From: Treponema sp.
GTDB lineage: Bacteria; Spirochaetota; Spirochaetia; Treponematales; Treponemataceae
DNA length: 64,000 bases
NCBI GenBank assembly: GCA_017534445.1
Contig: JAFXWC010000062.1
Coordinates: 1-64,000 of the forward strand
Reading direction: 5' to 3'
The notes under the pieces are model-generated. The model did not search any database. It saw only the letters and a list, made by a program, of their open reading frames with translations, and was not told the origin of the DNA. The position numbers were made by a program, and so were the translations under genes. Below, piece after piece: positions 49,657 through 60,600 of this stretch. Within the stretch, counting starts at the first letter, position 1. Every line of letters starts with the position of its first letter.

Positions 49657-51687
49657 ATGATGTATGGAATTTTCCGGGTTGGATGCGTAAGCCCAGCCCT
49701 TGCCATCGCAGATTGCGATTATAATGCCGGACAAATCGTTAGCGCAATTAACGAAGCAGACAAAAAAGACGTAAAGCTCCTTGTTTTTCCAGAGCTTTGC
49801 ATCACGGGCTACACCTGCCAGGACCTCTTTTTGCAGGACAAGCTTCTTGACTCTTCCCTGGAAGCCCTCGTAAAAATTGCAAAAGAGACGGAAGGCACAT
49901 CCGTACTTGCAGCTGTGGGACTCCCCTTTAGACTGAACAATGCCCTTTTTAACTGTGCGGCTTTTATCTACCGGGGAAAAATCCTTGCCCTGGTACCAAA
50001 AACCTTCATACCAAACTATTCTGAATTCTACGAAAGGCGCTGGTTCTCTCCTGCCCAGGGTAAAATTCAGCAGCCGGTTTACATAAACGAAGAATTCAGC
50101 GAAGTTCCCTTTGGAACAGACATTTTAATAGAAGACAAAAACAATCCGCAAATTAAAATTGCAGCGGAAATATGCGAAGACCTTTGGGTGCCACTTTCGC
50201 CATCCACCCTACACGCCCTTAACAATGCAACCGTTATCGCAAACCTTAGCGCAAGCAACGAAGTCATTGGGAAGGCAGAATACCGCCGTACCCTTGTAAA
50301 AGCCCAGTCCGCAAAGACAATAACAGCCTACCTCTATGCAGATGCAGGCCGGGACGAAAGCACTACAGACATGGTCTTTGGCGGCCACAACATAATTGCC
50401 CTCAACGGTTCAATCAAGGCAGAATCAAAGCTTTTCTCCGACTGCTCAAAACTCCTCTGCTGCGACCTTGACATGGAACTCATTCAGAACGAAAGGCTCC
50501 GCACTACAACCTATGCCGCAAGCTCCGCAAAAATTGGGGCAGATCCTTCAAGCGACTACCATACAGTCTACATTGAATTTAAAGACAACCAGAATCAGCA
50601 GGGCTCAATAGGATTCTCAGCCGGTTCAGACGGCAAAAAAAATGACGCAAGTGACTTCTTAGGCTTCATAGATCCCCACCCCTTCGTTCCTTCCGACAAA
50701 GAAAAAAGAAGCGAACGCTGCCGGGAAGTAATAGAGCTTCAGGCAGAAGGCCTTGCAAAAAGACTCCGCCACATCCACGCAAAAAATGCCGTCATCGGTC
50801 TTAGCGGGGGCTTGGATTCAACCCTTGCCCTTTTGGTAACATGCCGCGCCTTTGACAAATGCTCACTGGACAGAAGCGGAATATGGTGCATAACAATGCC
50901 CTGCTTTGGAACAACTGGACGCACCTACGGAAACGCATGCACCCTTGCGCAAAAAACACAGGCAACCCTAAAGGAAGTGGACATAAAAAAAGCCGTTCTC
51001 CAGCACTTTGAAGATATTGGCCAGGACGAAAACCTTCATGACGTAACCTACGAAAACTGCCAGGCCCGCGAACGCACGCAAATTCTTATGGACATAGCAA
51101 ATAAAACAGGCGGAATCGTAATAGGAACCGGAGACTTAAGCGAGCTTGCCCTTGGCTGGTGCACCTACAACGGAGACCACATGTCCATGTACGGAGTGAA
51201 CGCATCCATTCCCAAGACCCTTGTGCGCTACCTTGTTGACTACTTTGCAGACGAAGCAGAACAGTCAGGGAACTCAGAGCTTTGCAAAGTCCTAAAAGAC
51301 ATACTTGACACACCAGTAAGCCCAGAGCTACTTCCGCCGGAAAAGGGAACAATCAGCCAAAAGACGGAGGAACTCGTTGGCCCCTACGAGCTGCATGACT
51401 TCTTCCTCTACTACATGTTGCGCCGAGCCTACTCCCCAAAGAAGATTTTCTTCCTTGCCAAAGTTGCATTCAAGGACAGAAGCGAATATCCTGCAGAAAC
51501 AATCCTAAAGTGGTTAAAGAGCTTCTACAAAAGGTTCTTTGGTCAGCAGTTCAAAAGGAGCTGCATGCCGGACGGAGCCAAGGTTGGTACGGTAAGCCTT
51601 TCCCCGCGCGGAGACTGGAGAATGCCGAGCGACTCTAGCGCAAACCTCTGGCTAAAGGAGATTGAGGAACTGGAGAGGAGCCTCTAA
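49657..51687 (+). CDS. nadE: Glutamine-dependent NAD+ synthetase
   Basis: 676 aa from 49657. N-terminal nitrilase (amidase) domain with the triad Glu in FPELCITGY (near 45), Lys in LVPKTFIPNY (near 111) and Cys in EICEDLWVP (near 172); C-terminal synthetase with the PP-loop LSGGLDST (near 383) and GTGDLSELALGW. Converts deamido-NAD to NAD using glutamine, via an ammonia tunnel. Overlaps rlmJ by one base. Leaderless promoter. Confidence 0.95.
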   Translation: MMYGIFRVGCVSPALAIADCDYNAGQIVSAINEADKKDVKLLVFPELCITGYTCQDLFLQDKLLDSSLEALVKIAKETEGTSVLAAVGLPFRLNNALFNCAAFIYRGKILALVPKTFIPNYSEFYERRWFSPAQGKIQQPVYINEEFSEVPFGTDILIEDKNNPQIKIAAEICEDLWVPLSPSTLHALNNATVIANLSASNEVIGKAEYRRTLVKAQSAKTITAYLYADAGRDESTTDMVFGGHNIIALNGSIKAESKLFSDCSKLLCCDLDMELIQNERLRTTTYAASSAKIGADPSSDYHTVYIEFKDNQNQQGSIGFSAGSDGKKNDASDFLGFIDPHPFVPSDKEKRSERCREVIELQAEGLAKRLRHIHAKNAVIGLSGGLDSTLALLVTCRAFDKCSLDRSGIWCITMPCFGTTGRTYGNACTLAQKTQATLKEVDIKKAVLQHFEDIGQDENLHDVTYENCQARERTQILMDIANKTGGIVIGTGDLSELALGWCTYNGDHMSMYGVNASIPKTLVRYLVDYFADEAEQSGNSELCKVLKDILDTPVSPELLPPEKGTISQKTEELVGPYELHDFFLYYMLRRAYSPKKIFFLAKVAFKDRSEYPAETILKWLKSFYKRFFGQQFKRSCMPDGAKVGTVSLSPRGDWRMPSDSSANLWLKEIEELERSL

Positions 51688-52574
51688 TGTTTTCTTACCA
51701 GCACGAATACCATGCAGGAAACCACGCGGACATTTTTAAGCACGTCTGCCTTACGCTAATCTTGGAAAGCCTCTGCAAAAAAGACAAGCCCTTTACGGTA
51801 ATAGACATGCACGCAGGCTCTGCCCTTTATGCCCTGAATGACGAGCGCCTTTTAAAAACCGGAGAGGCCGAAAGCGGAATAAAAAAGCTTTTTGAATTCT
51901 GTTCCATACACAGCATTACCCTTCCGGAAGGAATGAAGGAATACCTTAAGGCAGAAGAGCCATATTTAAAGAACGGACTTTATGCAGGAAGCCCGGAAAT
52001 TGCAAGGCTTTACATGAGAAATGGAGACGCGCTTTTCCTAACGGAAATGCATCCCCAGGCAGCAAAGAACCTAGAAGAAAACATGAAGATGACTCTTTTA
52101 AGAACAAGGGAAGACGGTTCATGCACGGAAGAAAAATGCCCGGTAAAAGCCGTAATAAAAATAGAAGACTCATACACAGCACTTAACGCCCTTACACCGC
52201 CAAAGATAAAGCGGGGACTCATACTTTGCGACCCAAGCTACGAAGACGCATCCGACTACAAAAAAGTAACGGAAGCAATAAAAAATGCCCACAAAAAATG
52301 GAACACGGCAGTTATTGCGGTTTGGTATCCGCTCTTGCTAAGAAGAAAAAACGAGACGGCTCAAATGCTAAGCTCACTTGAAGACTACGTAAAGCTTGGC
52401 TTGAACCAGGTTCAGACGGTAAGACTTGAAATGGCTGTTAAAAATCCAGGTGAACTTGACCAGGACAGCAATGCCCACCTCTATGGAAGCGGTATGTTCC
52501 TTATTAATCCGCCCTGGCAAGTAAAAGAAAAGATGGAAAAAGTTGCATCCGTCCTAAAAAAAATCCTGGTCTAA
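51687..52574 (+). CDS. rlmJ: 23S rRNA (adenine-N6)-methyltransferase, RlmJ family
   Basis: 295 aa. YQHEYHAGNHADIFKHVCLT at the N-terminus and MHAGSALYALN give the RlmJ fold (SAM-binding). The catalytic DPPY of E. coli RlmJ reads DPSYE here. Methylates A2030-type adenines of 23S rRNA. Start overlaps nadE stop (TAATG), which implies translational coupling. Confidence 0.88.
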   Translation: MFSYQHEYHAGNHADIFKHVCLTLILESLCKKDKPFTVIDMHAGSALYALNDERLLKTGEAESGIKKLFEFCSIHSITLPEGMKEYLKAEEPYLKNGLYAGSPEIARLYMRNGDALFLTEMHPQAAKNLEENMKMTLLRTREDGSCTEEKCPVKAVIKIEDSYTALNALTPPKIKRGLILCDPSYEDASDYKKVTEAIKNAHKKWNTAVIAVWYPLLLRRKNETAQMLSSLEDYVKLGLNQVQTVRLEMAVKNPGELDQDSNAHLYGSGMFLINPPWQVKEKMEKVASVLKKILV

Positions 52575-52599
52575 GAACAAGCGTTTTTATGACAATCAT

Positions 52600-53091
52600 T
52601 TAAAACCAAAAGCGGAATCCTGCCGTAAGCGGAAAATGTGCGGCAGGAAATTTTAGCCCGTCATCACCTGCAAAGTTAAGGCCAAATTCTAAAGCCCCCT
52701 GCATGTAGGTTTCAAGAAAGTCAAAGACAAAGAGGTTTGCGCCAAGGACAAGCCGCGTTCCAAAAAACAAATGTGCAAGCCCTTCATCCTTATCCATGTA
52801 GGAAGAAAAAACAAGGCCTGGTCCCATGTATGAATGGAGCATTCCAAAAAGCTTGGGATTGTTCATCCAATAGTCTATGTAGCCGCAAAGACTCCATTCA
52901 TTCTGTGAACTGTTGCCAAAAACGCCAAAGACCAAGGGATATTCGCTTACCCTAAGAGTAACCCCTGCCCTCCAAGAAGAATCGCTTCCTATTGGAGAGT
53001 AGCCAAATTCACCGCCAAGCCCACGGTCAGCAAAAAGCGGAAGGGCAAGAGCCAAAAACACAAGGCAGACAAACACTTTTTTATTCATCAT
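52600..53091 (-). CDS. Small secreted outer-membrane-like beta protein
   Basis: 163 aa from the ATG at 53091; a second ATG follows at once. Signal peptide ending in LPLFA. The mature part has alternating hydrophobic strands with aromatic ends (WRAGVTLRVSEYPLVFGVFG, TAGFRFWF at the C-terminus), the pattern of an outer-membrane beta-barrel with a terminal Phe. Convergent with rlmJ (25 nt apart). No Shine-Dalgarno; strong leaderless promoter. Function unknown. Confidence 0.65.
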   Translation of the reverse strand: MMNKKVFVCLVFLALALPLFADRGLGGEFGYSPIGSDSSWRAGVTLRVSEYPLVFGVFGNSSQNEWSLCGYIDYWMNNPKLFGMLHSYMGPGLVFSSYMDKDEGLAHLFFGTRLVLGANLFVFDFLETYMQGALEFGLNFAGDDGLKFPAAHFPLTAGFRFWF

Positions 53092-53097
53092 AAAACG

Positions 53098-53126
53098 ATG
53101 ATAGCAAAAAATCCCATATATGTCAA
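53098..53126 (-). promoter_or_regulatory. Promoter abutting the beta-protein start (leaderless candidate)
   Basis: On the minus strand TTGACA (53121-53126), 17 nt, TATCAT (53098-53103), then 6 nt to the ATG. Confidence 0.7.
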
Positions 53127-53187
53127 AGTGAAGGTCTTTGGAGACACGAAAATCAGTTTCCACAATATTATCTTATGTAAAGAAACA

Positions 53188-53414
53188 GGAAATCACCCTT
53201 CGGGTACACCGTACGCACTTGCTACGGTGTATTTGTGCAGCGGAAGTCACACAACGGTAGCAAGTGCGTAGCGTTGTGGACTGAAAACTCGCATTGGAGC
53301 GGAACGTACCCGGCAGCGTAGCTTCAAGCCGCGCAGCGAGTTTAATTTCTTATTCCGCGACACCGCGGGTTTTCAGACGAATTTGACTGGGAGCGGAACA
53401 CAAAACTGATTTCC
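53188..53414. repeat. Palindromic repeat family A, copy 4 (longest)
   Basis: GGAAATCACC at the left and CACAAAACTGATTTCC at the right. The right half is the reverse complement of the left half of copy 1 (CGCGACACCGCGGGTTTTCA, GACGAATTTGACTGGGAGCG). The left half holds extra hairpins (ACCGTACGCACTTGCTACGG). It lies right after the clpB stop codon and may end that transcript. Confidence 0.85.
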
Positions 53415-53418
53415 ATGC

Positions 53419-56019
53419 TTACGAGAAGACTATGCTTCCACCAGAGGCAGATGCCTTTATTGTAGAATTCTCCGTGAACTTTCCGGCAAGCACGTCCTTT
53501 GCAAGAGCATTCTCCACGTAGGTCTGGATTGCCCTCTTTACAGGCCTTGCACCAAAAGACGGATCATAGCCAGCGTCTGCAATAAAGTCTATTGCGCTTT
53601 CGTCAAAGACAAGGTGAATGCGCCTTTCTTCCAGCCTTCGTACAACGCGGTCAAGCTGAATACGGACAATGCCCTTTATGTTTTCCTTGGCCAAGCGGTT
53701 GAACATAATGATTTCATCAATGCGGTTAAGGAATTCTGGGCGGAAGGTCTGCTTTAAAAGAGCGTCTATCTTCTGCTTTACAGCCTCGGTCTCAGAATTG
53801 TCCTTTGCCTCAAGGATAAGGTCGCTACCAAGGTTACTGGTCATTATTATGATGGTGTTCTTAAAGTCTACGACACGCCCCTGACCGTCGGTAAGCCTTC
53901 CGTCGTCAAGCACCTGCAGCAGAATGTTAAAGACATCGGGATGGGCCTTTTCCACTTCGTCAAAGAGAAGAACGCTGTAGGGTCTTCTGCGCACTGCTTC
54001 CGTAAGCTGGCCACCTTCGTCATAGCCAACGTATCCTGGCGGTGCTCCAATCAGGCGGGTAACGGAAAACTTTTCCATGTACTCGCTCATGTCAATCCTT
54101 GTAAGGGCCTTTTCATCGTTAAAGAGGAAGTCTGCAAGTGTCTTTGCAAGCTCCGTCTTTCCAACGCCAGTAGGACCAATGAACATAAATGAACCCAAAG
54201 GCCTGTTTGGGTCGCTAAGGCCTGCACGGTTACGCCTTATAGCATCCGAAACAGATGCAACTGCTGCTTCCTGACCGATTACCCTCTTGTGAAGAACGTC
54301 TTCAAGTTCCAGGTACTTCTGCTTTTCGCTTGCCATCATCTTGGAAACAGGAATACCAGTCCAAGTGCTAACAACACGGGCAATGTCTTCTTCCGTAACT
54401 TCCTTCCGCAAAAGGCTCTTTCGCTCTTCGCTTATGTCCTGAGCACCGGATGCTCCTTTTGACTCGCTTTCCTGGGCAGCGGCAAGCTGCTTTTCCAGAG
54501 AGGGGATAAGGGAATACTTTAACTCCGCGGCTTTTTCCAAGTTGCCTTCCCTTGTATACTTTTCCATCTCAAAGCGGGCCTTTTCCAAGTCTTCCTTTAC
54601 CTTGCGGCTTCCTTCAATAGCAGTCTTTTCGTTCTGCCACTGGAGCTTCATTGCGTCGCGGCGGCTTGTAACTTCCGCAATTTCCTTTTCAAGCTTTTCA
54701 AGCCTTTCCTTGCTTGCCTGGTCATCCTCTTTGGAAAGGGACTGCTTTTCTATTGCAAGCTGAAGGATTTTCCGTTCAAGCTGATCAAGTTCCACCGGTT
54801 GGGATTCAATTTCCATCTTGATGCGGCTGGCGGCTTCATCAACAAGATCAATGGCCTTGTCGGGAAGGAAGCGGTTTGTTATGTAGCGGTTGCTAAGTGT
54901 TGCAGCCTCCACAAGTGCCTCGTCGTTTATCTTTACGCCGTGATGAATCTCGTACTTGTCGCGGAGGCCACGAAGAATTGCTATCGTATCTTCAAGAGAC
55001 GGCTCTGCGCAAAGAACCTGCTGGAACCTACGCTCCAAGGCGGCATCTTTTTCTATGAACTTGCGGTATTCGTCCAGAGTTGTAGCACCAATTACGTGAA
55101 GCTCCCCGCGGGCAAGGGCAGGCTTTAGAAGATTACCCGCATCCATGCTGCCTTCCGCGTTACCGGCCCCAACAATTGTGTGGAGTTCATCTATAAAGAG
55201 GATGATTCTTCCCTCTGACTTTTTAACTTCATTTATTACGCTCTTGAATCTCTCTTCAAATTCACCGCGGAATTTTGCGCCTGCAACAAGAGAGCCCATG
55301 TCAAGCGAAAGAAGCCTCTTGTCCTTTAGGCTGTCTGGAACGTCTCCGCTTGCAATGCGTCTGGCAAGTCCTTCCACAATGGCTGTTTTTCCAACGCCCG
55401 GCTCTCCTATGAGGACAGGATTGTTTTTTGTGCGGCGGCTTATAACCTGCATAACACGCCTAATTTCTTCGTCACGGCCAATTACAGGGTCAATCTTGTC
55501 CTGGCGGGCAAGGGAAGTCAAGTCTGTGCAGTATTTTTCCAAAGAGCGCATCTTGCTTTCCGGGTCATTAGAATCTACCGTTTGGTTTCCGCGGACTGCC
55601 TGCAAAGCCTTGAGTGCTTCCTTGTGGCTACAGCCAAACCTTTGCAGCAAATTTCCAACAGGGCTGTCGCTTTGGGTCATGGCAAGAAAAATGTGCTCGG
55701 TGGAAAGATACAGGTCTTTTAGAGAAGACATTTCCTTTTCCGCATTGGCAATTATCTTTTGCGCAGACGAAGAAAATGCCATCTGAACGTTGCCGCTCAC
55801 CTGTGGGTATGAATCAAGAAGCCTTTCTACTTCGCCAAGCAAGGTCTCGCTTTGAACTCCAATACGTTCAACCAAAGGAGGAATTGTTCCGTCTTTTTGC
55901 CTTAAAAGTGCATATAAAAGATGCTCAGGGCCTATCTCGCTGTGGTTCTTTTGCTGGGCAAGGGAATTGGCTTCCTGTATTGCATCCTGTGTTTTTAGAG
56001 TCATCTGGTCGTAATTCAT
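53419..56019 (-). CDS. clpB: ClpB disaggregase
   Basis: 866 aa. N-domain, two AAA+ modules with Walker [10 protein letters not shown] near 203 and GPTGVGKTE near 608, the coiled-coil M-domain (about 410-520) and the conserved [13 protein letters not shown] loop. Dissolves protein aggregates with DnaK. GGAGG 5 nt upstream. I see no CIRCE element. Last gene of the minus operon with fliG-like, PreP and the tocopherol-cyclase-like gene, although a 72-nt gap may hold its own promoter. Confidence 0.96.
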   Translation of the reverse strand: MNYDQMTLKTQDAIQEANSLAQQKNHSEIGPEHLLYALLRQKDGTIPPLVERIGVQSETLLGEVERLLDSYPQVSGNVQMAFSSSAQKIIANAEKEMSSLKDLYLSTEHIFLAMTQSDSPVGNLLQRFGCSHKEALKALQAVRGNQTVDSNDPESKMRSLEKYCTDLTSLARQDKIDPVIGRDEEIRRVMQVISRRTKNNPVLIGEPGVGKTAIVEGLARRIASGDVPDSLKDKRLLSLDMGSLVAGAKFRGEFEERFKSVINEVKKSEGRIILFIDELHTIVGAGNAEGSMDAGNLLKPALARGELHVIGATTLDEYRKFIEKDAALERRFQQVLCAEPSLEDTIAILRGLRDKYEIHHGVKINDEALVEAATLSNRYITNRFLPDKAIDLVDEAASRIKMEIESQPVELDQLERKILQLAIEKQSLSKEDDQASKERLEKLEKEIAEVTSRRDAMKLQWQNEKTAIEGSRKVKEDLEKARFEMEKYTREGNLEKAAELKYSLIPSLEKQLAAAQESESKGASGAQDISEERKSLLRKEVTEEDIARVVSTWTGIPVSKMMASEKQKYLELEDVLHKRVIGQEAAVASVSDAIRRNRAGLSDPNRPLGSFMFIGPTGVGKTELAKTLADFLFNDEKALTRIDMSEYMEKFSVTRLIGAPPGYVGYDEGGQLTEAVRRRPYSVLLFDEVEKAHPDVFNILLQVLDDGRLTDGQGRVVDFKNTIIIMTSNLGSDLILEAKDNSETEAVKQKIDALLKQTFRPEFLNRIDEIIMFNRLAKENIKGIVRIQLDRVVRRLEERRIHLVFDESAIDFIADAGYDPSFGARPVKRAIQTYVENALAKDVLAGKFTENSTIKASASGGSIVFS

Positions 56020-56091
56020 TTTTTACCTCCAGTTTTACTTCATCAACTGTTTAAAAAATAATTACGAATCGCTCAAAAGGCAAGATTTTTT

Positions 56092-57270
56092 TTATGTTTC
56101 CGGGAATTCTATGTTGCCGTATTCGCAGACCACATTTGCAATGCGCACGTCTTCGATTAGCTCCAGGTTCTTTTTAATTTTGTTGAAGACCTTAAGCTCG
56201 CCGGTACCGTTGCCACCGCCAAGGATTTTTAAAAGTTTGCGGCCACCTTCCGGGCATTCGTAGTCGCGGATGAACATTGCAGATGCGTTGCAGAAAACAT
56301 CTATGTCTACAACGCGCTTTCTGTCGTGAATGCTAACAGTCCAGTGCAGGCGCACACCCTCGTCGTCTTCCGGCATTTCCGTACATTCGTAAGTTATCGT
56401 GTACTTTTTGTGCTTGTCTGCGTGGAATTCAATTTTGTTTCCTTCAAGGCAGATAAGGACGGAAAGCTTGTCATTGTACACCCCCTGAACGGCAACACAT
56501 GAATGATCCATTACCTTTCCGTTTATGATGCTGGTAAAGTTTGAGGAATTAAGGTGGTAAATTGGAGAAACAAAATTCTTGCCCCAGTTCTTGTCTATGT
56601 AACCGTATGATTTTTTGGGCATAACCACGTATTCTTCGCCGTCAAAGATTATGCGTCCTTCAAAAGACGTGCGGGCTCCAAAACAGGCCCAGTGGTTTCC
56701 AACGCCATGATAATCAGGTGTAAACTCTATTTGCTTCTTGAATTTAAGGCTCCAGGACATGCTTCCTGCCTGGCACAAGAGTTCCGGCTTTTCCTGAAGT
56801 TCAGCGGCAGTTACGCACACGGAACCATAAGTTGCATCATCAGTAAGCATGCACATTTCACCGCTTGCACCGCCAACCTTTATAAGATAGTCTGTCTTGC
56901 CAAATTCAAGCTGTTCAGGTGGAAAGTAGGCGTTCATCTGCTTGCCGTTTTCCGAAAGCATTCCGGCCTTTACCATTGCAAAAGAAGGCTGAACATATTC
57001 TTCCGTCTGCATTGAAGTTGCAGCCTGGGTTCCCGCAAGTGCATACTGCAGGTCAGAAGCGGATTTTTTATTGCGGCTCTTGAAGCCTAAAATACATTTG
57101 TCTGGGGAAAGCGCAGGGTTTACAACATAAAATTCTATGAGGAAGGTCTTTTCTTCGCCTGTTGTCTTGTTAAAACCATTGGTAACGATACGCCACTCGT
57201 CAAAGCCATTCCTTTTTAAGGCACCCTTGAGCATGTACCGTTCATTACGGCTGATTTTCTTTACTGCCAT
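56092..57270 (-). CDS. Tocopherol-cyclase-like protein
   Basis: 392 aa, cytosolic. KSYGYIDKNWGKNFVSPIYH resembles the conserved Lys-Asn-Trp-Gly motif of the tocopherol-cyclase (TocC/Tocopherol_cycl) family, which has a lipocalin-like double-barrel fold. Other parts are strand-rich. In non-photosynthetic anaerobes the family is uncharacterised and cannot be making tocopherol; a lipid- or isoprenoid-binding role is possible. It follows the 77-aa gene by 85 nt. Confidence 0.5.
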   Translation of the reverse strand: MAVKKISRNERYMLKGALKRNGFDEWRIVTNGFNKTTGEEKTFLIEFYVVNPALSPDKCILGFKSRNKKSASDLQYALAGTQAATSMQTEEYVQPSFAMVKAGMLSENGKQMNAYFPPEQLEFGKTDYLIKVGGASGEMCMLTDDATYGSVCVTAAELQEKPELLCQAGSMSWSLKFKKQIEFTPDYHGVGNHWACFGARTSFEGRIIFDGEEYVVMPKKSYGYIDKNWGKNFVSPIYHLNSSNFTSIINGKVMDHSCVAVQGVYNDKLSVLICLEGNKIEFHADKHKKYTITYECTEMPEDDEGVRLHWTVSIHDRKRVVDIDVFCNASAMFIRDYECPEGGRKLLKILGGGNGTGELKVFNKIKKNLELIEDVRIANVVCEYGNIEFPET

Positions 57271-57355
57271 TTTTTCCCACCCAAAGCAAATAAGTTAAGC
57301 CCGAAATCAAGTTTAAATCCGGGTTCTTAACTTTATCTTCGGCAGAAGGGAGGCT

Positions 57356-57589
57356 CTATTTAAACATTTTCTGCAAGGTTTTGGAAAGTTCGTCCTTGTC
57401 AGCGGGGAAATTTTCGTCTAGGAATTCAAAGCAATTCTGGGCATTAATCTGAACATGCTCATACCAGATTGAGTACAGCTCAGGCTCAAAGCCAGGCCCC
57501 GGATAAGGCGCTCCCTGCACGTCTGAAACAAGCTGCCTTATCATCCCTACAAATTTTTCCATAGAAGCTTTTTTATCCATATCAAACAT
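57356..57589 (-). CDS. Small helical protein between PreP and the cyclase-like gene
   Basis: 77 aa: MDKKASMEKFVGMIRQLVSD, then GAPYPGPGFEPELYSIWYEH and DKDELSKTLQKMFK. It is acidic and helical, with a central Pro/Gly-rich YPGPGFEPE loop. GAAGGGTAGG lies upstream and it follows PreP by 25 nt, so it is in the operon. I do not recognise it. Confidence 0.55.
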   Translation of the reverse strand: MFDMDKKASMEKFVGMIRQLVSDVQGAPYPGPGFEPELYSIWYEHVQINAQNCFEFLDENFPADKDELSKTLQKMFK

Positions 57590-57614
57590 ACCTACCCTTC
57601 TTTATCGGCTATTA

Positions 57615-60600
57615 TCATAACATTATTTTAACATATTTTCCACGAATTTGGGCTCCGTCAGGCAAAATGTCCTTTTTACCGGCCTTTTTAAATGGATTTC
57701 CCGCCATGTCAGAACCGAAAATCACCACGTACTTGCCCTTTTTAACATTGTCACTTAAGCGGTTTACAGCCTTCTGAACGTCCACCGGCTTTATCTTGAG
57801 CAGCTGCACCTGTTCCTTAAAGACAGAGGCCGCCTCTATGCCGTAAAGCTTTCTGAAAAAAAACATGGCTCCCTTTGTAGAAGGAGTGCGAGGGACAACT
57901 TCCGCAGAATAGCAACCGGTTATAGCCCTGTCCACAACATCCTTTGAAAATTCCCTTCCAAAATCCTTCTCAACAGCCTGAATAAGGGTTCCCAGAGAAT
58001 CGAATGGATTCGGGTCACGGTAGGTGCTGTACTTTAGGATGCCAGAGTCGCCCCTTGACGTAAGCGAAACACCGTATGCACCACCCTGCATGCGAACATC
58101 ATTCCAAAGTGTTGTAGTAGAAAGCAGGTGGGAATAGACATGCTCAGCAACGGAATCCTTTGTTCCCGAGAAAGAAGCTGGAAAGACATAGGCCGAATAT
58201 CCTGACGCTCCTGGAACCTCTATGTATTCTGCCTCCGCCTCAGATAAAATACCCTTAGAAGAATTAACAGCCTTGAATCCGCGGAGTGCCGTCATTGCAT
58301 AAAAATCAGAATCCTTGTTGGCAAACTTTTTGCGAAGCGAATGAATTCCAGCCGATTTTATGAAAAGAGGTAGCTCTCCTGAAAAAAGAGCCAGCCCCTT
58401 CTTGCTAGCAATCACGTTAACCACCGCACCACCTTTTTTTACCTTAGTAAAAATTTCGTTGAGCTTAGCGGCAAGTTTTTTTACCGGCATTGAATAATTC
58501 TTTTTTGCAGTTTCAACAGAAGACAGGCCTTCCCAAATTTCGTGAAGTGCGCATGCCTTGTTAACAGTGCAGGAAGCCCTCATTGCAGAATAGACATTGC
58601 CGTAAGGAATTATAGTCGTACGCATTGAATTGTACTGGGAAGTTACCAAATCCTTAAGTCTTGCAGTGTCGGAAAAATCAGTCTTTTTGATGCAGTCCGC
58701 CAAGACGGAAAATGCATCCTTAGTGTATTCCTCAAGGAATTTTATGCGGAAGATAATCCAATCCCGCCCCGCATAGGGTTTGCTAAAGTATTCAGCAGAA
58801 GCGTTGTATGCAACGGGTGCAGTATGCGGATAGGCACCGATTCCTCCGCTCACGCACTGAATCTTGGTCTGAACCTTGTCCCATGGTTCGCCACCCCAGC
58901 CAACTTGTCCCATGCACATGCAAAGGCAGGGAATAAACTCATAGTCAGCGGCAGAAAGAACGTCGGCAGGAAAAGCAACATGAACATAGGTAATTCCGTT
59001 CGTAGCTTCCTTGGTGGAAAAAACAGTAACTCCGCCAAAATCCTTTTCCGAAGAAGAAATTTTCATCTTCATTGGAACAAGGTCCTTTACATTCAACGAA
59101 GGAATAAGGCTTTCTTCTTTTTCTGTAAGAGGCTTGTTCTGGAATTTCCTCATCTTTTGCAGGGACGCCAGAAGTTCTTCCTTGTTCGACTCCCTGTACA
59201 TTTTTTGCGCAAGCTTCTTTTCCATAAGGGCCCGCTTCTTGCTCCATGCCAAGGAGGCCGTTACGGTAACAAGCGAGCGGTTCTTATTTTTAAGAAGGTA
59301 TTTTTGTATAATAGAAGAGACGTATTCCTTATCACTGAAAATTTTCTTCTTGAGCTTTTCATATTCGGCAGTGAACAAAAGAGTTTCCCAAGGCTTTGCA
59401 CCGTAGCCCCATCCGCGCAGGGAACGAGAAAGCAATGAAAGGGATTCAGGCCCAGAGATGCGGACAATTTCCTTGTTGCTGAACTCAACGTCCATGCAAA
59501 CGCGCTTAAGGTCATCCTCCGGGATTCCTTTTTGGCAAAGGTCTTCCAGCGTAGAAAGAACAAGGCTTCCAACTTTTTTTATGTTCTCGCTTTTTACACC
59601 ACGCAAGCCGCAAAAAAGCAAGGGGTACTTACTGCTGATGTAATGACCTGTCTGGGGAGCAGAATCTTCTCCAAGACCAGAATCAAGAAGAGCCTTTTGA
59701 ATCGGAGCACAATCATCACTCCAAAGAAGGGTACTAAGGAACATGGCTTCCACCTGAACACTTACGCGGTCAAGGCACTCTGGAATTTTCCAGGAGCAGA
59801 TTACGCTGTTTGTCCCTTCCTTTGATTCTGAATCAGCAGGTCCATAGGCATGGAAATATTTTTTTATCTTTACATTCTTTTCCTTTGGCCAGGCAGCTTT
59901 CTTTCCGGCAGAAGAAATTTTCTTTAGGATGTTCTTGTCCAAAAAATCCAACTGCTCTTCCGTTGGAATGTTTCCGTAGAGGAAGACGCGGCAGTTTGCG
60001 GCGCAATAATGCTTTTTGTGGAATTCCTTAAAGTGCTTGTAGGTAAGTTCCGGTATGCAAATTGGATCACCGCCAAAGTCCGTAGTGTAATGGGTTCCAG
60101 CAAGCAGGGCTTCTATGGGCTTGTCCATGGCAATTGATTCAAAGGATGAATAGTCACCCTTCATCTCGTTGTAGACAACACCGGATATGGTCTTGTTCTT
60201 GCCTTCCACTTCCAGCCTTACGCCTTCCTGCATAAAGACTTCTTTTTTTAGCAGGGGAAAAAACACCGCATCCGCATAGACTCCCATCAGGTTAAAGTAG
60301 TCAGCCTTTAAAACGGAAGCTACCGGAAAAACCGTAAAGTTCTGCGTGGTGTAGGCATTAAGATAGGTGTTTACGCTCTGATTTTCCAAGCGGATAAAAG
60401 GATCCTTTAGCGGATATTTTTTTGAGCCGCACAAAACGCTGTGCTCAATTACATGTGCCACACCTGTATTCTCTTCGTTGGGAGTGGCAAAAATAAAGGC
60501 AAAGGTATTTTCCTCATCATCATTCAAAAGATGGAAAACTTCCATGCCTGTTTTTTCGTGAACAAGATAAACACCACTTGAATCGCAATCAGGAACAGGA

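Noticed and set aside
55145-55786. 213-aa open frame opposite clpB
   Set aside because: It mirrors the coding strand of clpB, shows no domain and has no promoter or ribosome site. The frames opposite the FliG-like gene (60735-61390) and opposite Rho (11019-11546) were rejected for the same reason.
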